From assembly GCA_947167555.1 (NCBI GenBank), contig CAMVIO010000052.1, positions 1 through 10,373 of the forward strand: a DNA stretch of 10,373 nucleotides, given 5' to 3'. Source of the stretch: an uncultured Selenomonadales bacterium. Lineage in GTDB: Bacteria; Bacillota; Negativicutes; Selenomonadales; Selenomonadaceae. The translations under genes and the position numbers were made by a program. Below, piece by piece: positions 1 through 6,840 of this stretch (its first letter is position 1; each line of letters starts with the position of its first letter). The notes beneath the pieces are model-generated. The model saw only the letters and a list, made by a program, of their open reading frames with translations, was not told where the DNA came from and made no database searches.

Positions 1-1046
1 TCATTGTCATTACGTTGACTGTCGTGATACGAAGTTTCCGGCTCCCGGAGATAGGGCGGCAAATCACGGTCGGATGCGTTCTGGTCGGGTCCAAAAACGA
101 CAAGGGATGGAACGAGAGCCATTACAACGGGCTTTTGCACGCCTGCGAGAAGCATCATTGTATCCTCAAGGTACGAGAAAGCGTTGCGGAGGACGCGGCG
201 CATATTTCGGTTGCCGTCAAGGAGTTGGCGGCGGAAGGCGCGAACGTTGTTTATCTGACCAGTTTCGGATACGGGAGATACGTGGAGGGCGTTGCCGTCA
301 AGCATCCTCGTATCGCATTTTTCTCCGTTTCCGGCAGCGGAAAGGCAAAAAATCAGACCACTTATTTTGCCCGCCTGTACCAGATGCGGTATCTGGCCGG
401 CGCCGTCGCGGGCGCCGAGAGCAAGACGGGAGTGCTTGGATATGTGGCTGCTATGCCGAATCCACAGGTCAATCGCAATATCAATGCCTATGCGATGGGT
501 ATGCGCGTAGCTAACCCCAAAGCGAAGCTGCTTGTGTGTTTTACCGGGAGTTGGGATAACGAAGTGGCGGAACGGGAGAGCGTCGCGAAGTTGCAATATG
601 CGGGGGCGGACGTGATTACTTACCAGGCGGGCAAGCCCTATGCAGTGAATGAAGCGGAGAAACGAGGCCTGTTCAGTATCGGCTTTGATAGCGTGTACGA
701 GCAGTATTCCGACCGATTCCTGACGGCGTCGCTGTATGATTGGGACGTTGTTTATGAGAAAGTGCTTGGGGATTATCTGAGCGGAAGGACGCATTTTTCC
801 GGCGGGTACTGGCTTGACATGGAGGAGGACGCCGTAAAGCTTCACAAACTGTCCCCTTTGGTATCGGAAAAGACGGTTTTCCTTACCTCTTTGGCGCAGC
901 AGCACATCAAAGCCCAGGGCGTATTCTCCGGCGTCATTTACGACAACAATGGAACGCTGCGTTGCGAAGAAGGAGAGAGAATCGGCGATCGTGAGCTTTT
1001 TACCGGCATGGACTGGTTCGTCGAAGGGGTAGAAATCTATGAATAA
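1..1046 (+). CDS. BMP/PnrA-family extracytoplasmic ligand-binding protein, 5' partial
   Basis: The frame is open from base 3 to the TAA at 1044-1046, giving 347 visible residues with no stop before the left edge. A TTG at 15 could be read as a start, but the codons before it (IVIT) continue a hydrophobic stretch, so the true start lies upstream. The body opens with a typical BMP-type segment (VGCVLVGSKNDKGWNESH), then alternating alpha/beta blocks such as VVYLTSFGYG and a late GFDSVYEQY segment. This is the periplasmic-binding fold of family PF02608, whose known members (PnrA, Med) bind nucleosides or similar small ligands. The hydrophobic start is followed by RSFRLPEIGRQ with no lipobox cysteine and no AxA site visible, so the protein may be membrane-anchored rather than a lipoprotein. 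The stop overlaps the next gene's start by 8 bases, suggesting translation coupled to the sensor kinase and a role as its ligand-binding partner. The ligand cannot be read from the sequence. Confidence 0.85.
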   Translation, partial: IVITLTVVIRSFRLPEIGRQITVGCVLVGSKNDKGWNESHYNGLLHACEKHHCILKVRESVAEDAAHISVAVKELAAEGANVVYLTSFGYGRYVEGVAVKHPRIAFFSVSGSGKAKNQTTYFARLYQMRYLAGAVAGAESKTGVLGYVAAMPNPQVNRNINAYAMGMRVANPKAKLLVCFTGSWDNEVAERESVAKLQYAGADVITYQAGKPYAVNEAEKRGLFSIGFDSVYEQYSDRFLTASLYDWDVVYEKVLGDYLSGRTHFSGGYWLDMEEDAVKLHKLSPLVSEKTVFLTSLAQQHIKAQGVFSGVIYDNNGTLRCEEGERIGDRELFTGMDWFVEGVEIYE

Positions 1047-3801
1047 GCGGACAATCTGGACGGGAAAAGGCGCTCTAATCGTCATGCTTGTTTTCAGCGC
1101 GGCGCTCTTGCTGGCGGGCGTGATGTTCCAGGACAGGCTGGGCGAGCTTTTGGTCGCGTATACGGAACACCAGACGAAGCGACAGGCGGAGACGCTGGCG
1201 AGCCAAGCGGGAGAGAAGTTCGGAACGGAGCTGGGAAATCTTGCTTATGTCGCTTCGAAAATCGAATCGAGTCCCGATGAGCTCGACCGGCTTATGCCGA
1301 TGCTGTTCAATGACTCGGGGGTAAAGCAGGGGCTTTTGGCCATTGACGGGAAGCCGCTTTACGGGGAAGCGATCCCCTTTTCTCAATATAGCGGCATACA
1401 GACATCCTTCCGGGGCAAAAGCGCCATCACTTTTGTTCGGGGCCAGGGCATCCTTTTTACTTATCCGGTATTTCACGGCAAGAACATCAAATATGTCCTC
1501 TATCGCCTGTATCCGTTTCGCGCCGTTGGAGAGCGGTTCTCCATCCGCTGTTACGACGACATCGGCAAGGTACTGGTCGCCACACGGGAAGGGGATGTAG
1601 TCGTTCCGTTTGCGGATGGCAGTCTTGAAGATATTGCGTTCATGCAGAGCGGGGAAATGAAGGGCCATTATCGGGATTTGCATCGGGAAATGGAGGTCTC
1701 GGTGGCGGCGGCCCACAGTTTTTCGACGGAGCGAGGGAAGCTAATCCTGTTCGAGGCGGAAGTCCCGGACACGAATTATTTGCTGGCCGGTTTTGTTCCG
1801 GAAGAAAAAGCCTCCGAGGGAATAGAGAATATCACACTTTTGGTGGTCTGGGTCTTTGGTCTTTTGCTGCTGCTAGTGGTGGTCGCCGCCGTCTATCTGC
1901 TTCGGGCCAAGAATAAACTCGAAGCGAGCGAGGCCTTGCGCCGTGAGAAAGAGGTTGCGGAGGACGCGTCCCGCGCCAAGAGCGAGTTCCTTTCCAATAT
2001 CTCGCATGAAATCCGCACGCCGATCAACGCGATCCTCGGCATGAATGAGGCGATTCTCCGGGAATGCGAGGACAAGAACATTCTTGGTTATTCGGAAAAC
2101 GTCAGGCTGGCAGGGAACACGCTTTTAGGACTGATCAACAATATCCTGGACTTTTCGAAGATCGAAGCCGGGAAGGTTGAGATATTGCCTGTGGAGTATG
2201 ATCTCTCGTCGCTGCTCAACGACTTGGTGATTATCATCCGAATGCGGGCGGAAGACAAAGGACTTGCCTTTATTCCGGATTTTGACAAGGATACGCCGAA
2301 GCGGCTTTGCGGCGACGATCTCCGCATCAAACAGATTATCACGAATATCCTGACCAATGCTGTGAAATACACGGAAAAAGGAACTGTGACGTTTTCCGTG
2401 GGCTTTGAACGTATCGAGGAAGACCCGGATCATGTACTTCTGCATGTGGCGGTCAAAGACACCGGCATCGGCATCAAGCCTGAGGATATGGGCAAGCTGT
2501 TTTCCAAGTTCGAGCGCATAGAGGAACAGCGAAACCGTAACGTGGAAGGAACAGGGCTGGGCATGACCATCACCAAAAATTTACTGGATAAGATGGGCTC
2601 GGTGTTGCAGGTGGAAAGCGTTTATGGCGTCGGTTCCACATTCTCCTTCGTGCTGAAGCAGAAAGTCGTCAAATGGGAGCCGTTGGGCGATTATGAAGCG
2701 TCCTACCATGACTCTTTGCGAAATGGCAAAAAATATCGGGAGAGATTCACGGCTCCGGAAGCGTGGATTCTCGTAGTGGACGACAATCCGATGAACCTGA
2801 TGGTCTTTAAGAGCATCCTGAAGCAGACGCTGGTCGAGATCGATACGGCGAAAGACGGGGACGAGGGGCTTGTACTGGCACAGAACCGGAAATACGACGT
2901 CATCTTCCTGGATCATATGATGCCGAAGAAGGACGGCATTGAGACGTTGTACGAACTACGGGCACAGAAGAACAACCCCAATCAGGCTACGCCGACAATT
3001 TGCCTGACCGCAAACGCCATTTCCGGCGCACGGGAAGAGTATATCGCGGCGGGCTTTGACGATTATCTGACCAAGCCTATCGATTCCGGGAAATTGGAAA
3101 ATATGTTGCTCACCTATCTGCCCAAGGAAAAGATCAAGGAGGCGGAAAACGGGGAAGGCGAAGAGGAACCCGATATGGAGCTCAAGGAAGGAGAACTTCC
3201 CGAGGCTTTAGCGCCTTTGAAAGGGCAGGACTGGATCGATCCCGTCTTGGGAATCCGGAACAGTTTCTCTGTCGCAGCGTATATGCCGCTCCTCAAACTT
3301 TTTTATGAGTCGCTGGACGAAAAGGCCGACGAGCTTGAAGGTTTTTACACGGAAGAAAACATAAAAGACTATACAATCAAGGTTCATGCCCTGAAAAGTT
3401 CGGCGCGCCTCATCGGAGCGGAGGCTTTCGGGGAAGAAGCGCAACAATTGGAGAACGCAGGAAAGAACGGGGACATGGAATATATCCGCGACCATCACAA
3501 AGCGTTCATGGATAAGTATCGGAGCTTCAAAGCCCCGTTGGCGGAAGTCTTTGCAGAAAAGACGGAGGATAAGGAGGGGGAAAAACCGGAAGCAAGCGCG
3601 GATTTGATGAAAGGCGTTTACGAAAAAATCAGGATGGCGGCGGAAGATATGGACTGCGACCAACTGGAAGGGATTTTCGCCGAGATGGAGGAATACAGTA
3701 TTCCCGAGTCCGAGGCGACGCTTTACGAAGGGCTGCGCGTTGCCACGTCGCGATTTGACTATGAGGAGGTCTTGAAACTGCTGAAGGAAAAGCAGTTGTG
3801 A
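1039..3801 (+). CDS. hybrid sensor histidine kinase with receiver and HPt domains
   Basis: This is an inner-membrane phosphorelay kinase of 920 residues. Start ATG 1039 has an AAGGGG ribosome site at 1024-1029, nine bases away. Membrane segments lie at about residues 11-32 and 264-288, enclosing an extracytoplasmic sensor of about 230 residues, possibly Cache/PAS-like (fold is inference). A charged helical linker (290-315) replaces a clear HAMP domain. HisKA carries the H-box SNISHEIRTP with phospho-accepting H323. HATPase_c shows the N-box (N440 in TNAVKY), G1 box DTGIGI (474-479) and G2 box GTGLGM (504-509). The receiver has acidic pair D581/D582, phospho-acceptor D625 in FLDHMMP, T657 and K679. 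HPt has H783 in VHALKSSA. All catalytic residues for a His-Asp-His relay are present. An acidic linker (about 697-720) separates receiver and HPt, and about 65 further residues follow the HPt. No DNA-binding response regulator is in the window, so the output is unknown. The gene overlaps the binding-protein gene by 8 bases and priA by 4. Confidence 0.95.
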   Translation: MNKRTIWTGKGALIVMLVFSAALLLAGVMFQDRLGELLVAYTEHQTKRQAETLASQAGEKFGTELGNLAYVASKIESSPDELDRLMPMLFNDSGVKQGLLAIDGKPLYGEAIPFSQYSGIQTSFRGKSAITFVRGQGILFTYPVFHGKNIKYVLYRLYPFRAVGERFSIRCYDDIGKVLVATREGDVVVPFADGSLEDIAFMQSGEMKGHYRDLHREMEVSVAAAHSFSTERGKLILFEAEVPDTNYLLAGFVPEEKASEGIENITLLVVWVFGLLLLLVVVAAVYLLRAKNKLEASEALRREKEVAEDASRAKSEFLSNISHEIRTPINAILGMNEAILRECEDKNILGYSENVRLAGNTLLGLINNILDFSKIEAGKVEILPVEYDLSSLLNDLVIIIRMRAEDKGLAFIPDFDKDTPKRLCGDDLRIKQIITNILTNAVKYTEKGTVTFSVGFERIEEDPDHVLLHVAVKDTGIGIKPEDMGKLFSKFERIEEQRNRNVEGTGLGMTITKNLLDKMGSVLQVESVYGVGSTFSFVLKQKVVKWEPLGDYEASYHDSLRNGKKYRERFTAPEAWILVVDDNPMNLMVFKSILKQTLVEIDTAKDGDEGLVLAQNRKYDVIFLDHMMPKKDGIETLYELRAQKNNPNQATPTICLTANAISGAREEYIAAGFDDYLTKPIDSGKLENMLLTYLPKEKIKEAENGEGEEEPDMELKEGELPEALAPLKGQDWIDPVLGIRNSFSVAAYMPLLKLFYESLDEKADELEGFYTEENIKDYTIKVHALKSSARLIGAEAFGEEAQQLENAGKNGDMEYIRDHHKAFMDKYRSFKAPLAEVFAEKTEDKEGEKPEASADLMKGVYEKIRMAAEDMDCDQLEGIFAEMEEYSIPESEATLYEGLRVATSRFDYEEVLKLLKEKQL

Positions 3802-6215
3802 AGATGTTGAGGGCGGAAGTATTTGTGAATATCCCGGTGAAACGGGTAGCACAGGCGTATTCGTACCGGGTGCCCGAGCAACTTTCGGGCGTCGGCGCGG
3901 GATGGCGCGTCGTCGTTCCTTTCGGCGGACGGCGTGTAGAGGGCTTTGTGGTTCAGGTTTCGTCCGGGGAAGAGGATGAACGGCTGAAGGATATCATCGA
4001 GGCGGTGGATGATGAAGCTTGGTTTACGCCGCAGATGATTGAAGCGGCGCGGCAGCTTTCCGATTTTTATCTCTGTCCGGCGGCTGAGATCATGCGGCTT
4101 TTCATGCCGGGAAAAAGCGGCGTCAAGATCGAGGTGCGCTATGAGACGGAAGAGGCGGCGCCCGATTCGCATCTTTGGCAGGACGCGACGTATCGGCAGG
4201 TATATGAGGCGGTGTGCGACGCAGGGACGCTGGGGATTCAAGAGCTTCGTCAAAAAATGCCGGGGCTTTCGGCTTCGCTTCCAGAGATTCTCGATACGAT
4301 GCTACGACGACGCTGGCTGAGGAAAACGTACGAGACAAAAACGCGCGCGGCGGCGCGATATGTGGAAACCCTTCGTTTGACAGGAATACCTACGGATGAG
4401 CAACGCAAGACGCTTCGGAGGGCTCGTGCGCAGCTTCGGCTTTTGGAAGCTCTGGCTGAGGCCGGAGGAAAAGCCGATATCCCGACGCTCCTGAAACAAG
4501 GTTTTTCCCGGCCTGTAATCCGCGCGCTGGCAAAAACGGGATTTGCGGAGCTTTCCCGTGTCCGCGATCTTCGCGACAGCTATAGGGATATGGAAGCGGC
4601 GGCGGAATCTATGCCGCCGCTTTCTTCGGCGCAGGAAACGGCGCTCGCGTCAATCTTTACGTCGGTGGAGTCGGAAAAGGCACAGGGCTTCCTGCTTCAT
4701 GGCGTGACGGGCAGCGGAAAAACCCGCGTGTATCTGGAGACGGTGGCGCGCGTGCGGAAAATGGGAAAACAGGCCATCGTGCTCGTGCCGGAAATCGCTT
4801 TGACCGGCCAGCTTGTGCAGGCGTTCCGCGCGATGTTCGCGGATGACGTCATCGTGATTCACAGTCGTCTCAGCGTTGCCGAACGAAACGACGCGTTCTT
4901 CCGCATCCGTCGCGGCGACGCGGGCATCATCGTGGGGGCGCGTTCGGCGCTTTTTACGCCGACGGCAAATCTTGGCGTCATCATCATGGACGAGGAACAG
5001 GATATGTCCTACAAACAGGACGACGCTCCGCGTTATCACGCGCGGGTCGTCGCCGAGGTGATTGCGCGGCTCCACGGTGCGGTCCTGATCCTGGGCAGCG
5101 CGACGCCGTCCATGGAGACATTTTTTCGTGCGAGGTCCGGGGAACTTGTTTATCTTTCTATGCCTGAACGGATTGGCGGGCGCCCGCTTCCGGTCGTCGG
5201 CGCTGTCGATATGCGCACGGAATTCCGGACGGGGAATCGGAAGGTGCTGTCGCGGGCGGTACAGAAGATGCTTCGGGAAACGAAAGAACGGGGAGAGCAG
5301 GCCATCCTTCTTCTCAATCGCCGTGGTTACTCGACCTTCGTCAAGTGCCGCGCCTGCGGCTATGTCGTCGTGTGCCCGGAATGCGGGCTTTCCATGGCTT
5401 ATCACAAAGACGGGCGAATGCTTTGCCATCATTGCGACATCCATGCCGCGCCTCCGGATGTATGCCCGGAATGCGGAAGCACTTCGATTCGTTATTTCGG
5501 CACGGGAACGGAAAAACTGGAAACGGAAATGAAAGAGCTTCTGCCGGAACTGCGTGTTGTGCGAATGGACCGCGACACGACGCAAAAGAAATTCGCGCAT
5601 ACGGAAATCCTGCAGGCGTTCCGTTCCGGCGCGTACGATATCCTGATGGGCACGCAGATGGTCGCGAAAGGCCATGATATACCGAATGTCACGGCAGTTG
5701 GCGTCATCAGTGCCGACGCCTCGCTCAATATGCCGGATTTCCGCGCGGCGGAGCGTTGCTTCATGCTCATCACGCAGGCCTCGGGACGTGCGGGGCGCGG
5801 AGACGTACCGGGACGCGTGCTCGTGCAGTGCTATACACCCGAGCATTATGCGGTGCATTTCGCGATTGCGCAGGATTATCAAAGCTTTTACGAGAAGGAA
5901 TTGGAAATGCGGCGGATGCTTTTTTTTCCTCCGTTTTGCCGCCTGATCAAGCTGACGTTCCATGATGAGAACGGGGAGAAAGCACGGACGGAAGCAGAAT
6001 CGTTCCGCAGCCGTTTTGTTGAGGCTTTCAACGGGGACGAGCATCATCGGCTGATCGGTCCTGCTCCGGCGGTAGTCGAGAAATTCCGGGGAGTCTACCG
6101 TTTCGACGTCCTGATAAAAACCGCCGCGCTTCCCGAAGCGCAAGAATTCCTGCGGAAGGACGGCCTGCATCTTCGCCAGGACGTATGGATTGACATCGAC
6201 CCGATTTCCGCATAG
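3798..6215 (+). CDS. priA: primosomal protein N' (replication restart helicase PriA)
   Basis: PriA is the superfamily 2 helicase that recognises abandoned forks and starts reassembly of the replisome. The 805 residues match the length of B. subtilis PriA. In order: 3'-DNA-binding domain (about 4-105), winged-helix region (about 115-265), helicase lobe 1 with Walker A GVTGSGKT (K308), motif II (398-401), motif III GSATPS (433-438), a zinc region with eight cysteines (517, 520, 526, 529, 543, 546, 556, 559), then lobe 2 with GTQMVAKGHD (618-627) and QASGRAGRG (660-668). Motif II reads DEEQ rather than the DEEH I know from E. coli and B. subtilis PriA. The GTG start overlaps the kinase stop in GTGA, with AAGGAA (3784-3789) eight bases upstream; ATG at 3804 is an alternative start with poorer spacing. 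The overlap implies translation coupled to the kinase. priA is more often beside dfp, def or fmt, so this neighbourhood is unusual. No terminator directly after the stop is convincing; the hairpin at 6282 may serve. Confidence 0.97.
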   Translation: MKMLRAEVFVNIPVKRVAQAYSYRVPEQLSGVGAGWRVVVPFGGRRVEGFVVQVSSGEEDERLKDIIEAVDDEAWFTPQMIEAARQLSDFYLCPAAEIMRLFMPGKSGVKIEVRYETEEAAPDSHLWQDATYRQVYEAVCDAGTLGIQELRQKMPGLSASLPEILDTMLRRRWLRKTYETKTRAAARYVETLRLTGIPTDEQRKTLRRARAQLRLLEALAEAGGKADIPTLLKQGFSRPVIRALAKTGFAELSRVRDLRDSYRDMEAAAESMPPLSSAQETALASIFTSVESEKAQGFLLHGVTGSGKTRVYLETVARVRKMGKQAIVLVPEIALTGQLVQAFRAMFADDVIVIHSRLSVAERNDAFFRIRRGDAGIIVGARSALFTPTANLGVIIMDEEQDMSYKQDDAPRYHARVVAEVIARLHGAVLILGSATPSMETFFRARSGELVYLSMPERIGGRPLPVVGAVDMRTEFRTGNRKVLSRAVQKMLRETKERGEQAILLLNRRGYSTFVKCRACGYVVVCPECGLSMAYHKDGRMLCHHCDIHAAPPDVCPECGSTSIRYFGTGTEKLETEMKELLPELRVVRMDRDTTQKKFAHTEILQAFRSGAYDILMGTQMVAKGHDIPNVTAVGVISADASLNMPDFRAAERCFMLITQASGRAGRGDVPGRVLVQCYTPEHYAVHFAIAQDYQSFYEKELEMRRMLFFPPFCRLIKLTFHDENGEKARTEAESFRSRFVEAFNGDEHHRLIGPAPAVVEKFRGVYRFDVLIKTAALPEAQEFLRKDGLHLRQDVWIDIDPISA

Positions 6216-6238
6216 CGCATGCGCATTTATTTCGCGCG

Positions 6239-6267
6239 TTGACAACAGAGAACAAAATAACTATAAT
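6239..6267 (+). promoter_or_regulatory. consensus housekeeping-sigma promoter of greA-lysS
   Basis: The -35 box TTGACA (6239-6244) and the -10 box TATAAT (6262-6267) are separated by exactly 17 bases, matching the sigma-A/sigma-70 consensus at every position. Transcription would be expected to start near 6274. It lies in the 132-base gap between priA and greA and points at greA. Strong constitutive expression is the natural reading. Confidence 0.88.
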
Positions 6268-6281
6268 GTATGGAAAGTTAG

Positions 6282-6306
6282 TGCCAAGGCGCGTCCTTGG
6301 CATTTT
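6282..6306 (+). terminator. terminator-like hairpin in the greA leader
   Basis: TGCCAAGG (6282-6289) and CCTTGGCA (6295-6302) form a perfect 8-bp stem with a CGCGT loop, followed at once by TTTT (6303-6306) and, after CAATG, by six more Ts (6312-6317). The hairpin begins only about 8 bases after the predicted start site, so it would sit at the very 5' end of the greA transcript. It could end priA transcripts, attenuate greA, or both. The T-tract is interrupted, so termination is probably partial. Confidence 0.6.
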
Positions 6307-6324
6307 CAATGTTTTTTCAATGTT
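6303..6324 (+). repeat. perfect 11-bp tandem repeat in the greA leader
   Basis: TTTTCAATGTT occurs twice back to back (6303-6313 and 6314-6324) with no mismatch. The first copy supplies the T-tract of the preceding hairpin, and the second adds a T-run. Copy number would set the distance between the hairpin and the greA ribosome site. Confidence 0.85.
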
Positions 6325-6347
6325 AATTTGCAAGGGAGTAGTGACCG

Positions 6348-6824
6348 ATGGCAGACCAAAAGATGATTCTGACGAAGGACGGCCTGAAAAAATTGCAGGA
6401 CGAGCTGGAAAACCTGAAAAGTGTGCGCCGCATTGAAGTGGCGGAGCGCATCAAGCAGGCGATTGCCTTCGGCGATATCAGTGAGAACTCGGAGTATGAC
6501 GACGCGAAGAATGAGCAGGCCTTTATCGAGGGGCGTATCCAGGAACTCGAACAGAAGTTGCGTAATGTTGAGGTCATTTCTGAGGAGAAGAAATCGAAAA
6601 GCGTAGTGACGATGGGCTGCAAGGTCGTCGTTCGCGATATGGAACTGGAGGAAGATATGGAGTACACCCTTGTCGGTACGGCGGAGGCGGACCCCGAAGC
6701 CATGCGCATCTCCAACGAGTCCCCGGTGGGCGCGGCGATTCTCGGGCAAAGGGTCAACAAGGTCGTCGAAGTGCAGGCACCGGTGGGAACGATCAAATAC
6801 AAGATTATCAAGATCAAGGCGTAA
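6348..6824 (+). CDS. greA: transcription elongation factor GreA
   Basis: GreA enters the secondary channel of RNA polymerase and stimulates cleavage of backtracked RNA, rescuing stalled complexes. The protein has 158 residues, the usual GreA length. The N-terminal coiled coil (about 1-78) carries the tip sequence GDISENSEYDDAK with the acidic residues D43 and E46 that correspond to the Mg2+-coordinating pair of E. coli GreA. The C-terminal FKBP-like domain (about 82-158) includes the conserved ISNESPVGAAILG block (121-133). Start ATG 6348 has AAGGGAG (6332-6338) nine bases upstream. The stop is 16 bases before lysS, so the two are almost certainly co-transcribed, as in many Firmicutes. The leader contains a strong promoter, a hairpin and a tandem repeat, which suggests control at or soon after initiation. 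Confidence 0.98.
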   Translation: MADQKMILTKDGLKKLQDELENLKSVRRIEVAERIKQAIAFGDISENSEYDDAKNEQAFIEGRIQELEQKLRNVEVISEEKKSKSVVTMGCKVVVRDMELEEDMEYTLVGTAEADPEAMRISNESPVGAAILGQRVNKVVEVQAPVGTIKYKIIKIKA

Positions 6825-6840
6825 AAAGGAGTAAAAACCA

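Noticed and set aside
1..1046. TTG at base 15 as the real start of the binding protein
   Set aside because: The frame is open to the left edge and the preceding codons continue a hydrophobic segment. No ribosome site can be seen in the few bases available.
6215..6224. Palindrome GCGCATGCGC right after the priA stop as a terminator
   Set aside because: Folded as a hairpin it leaves only three pairs around a four-base loop, and the following ATTTATTT is not a proper T-tract. The hairpin at 6282 is a better candidate.
4650..6245. 531-codon open frame on the minus strand opposite priA
   Set aside because: It lies entirely opposite an unmistakable priA with all helicase motifs. Its composition (histidine- and arginine-rich, no recognisable motif) is that of a shadow frame in GC-rich coding DNA.
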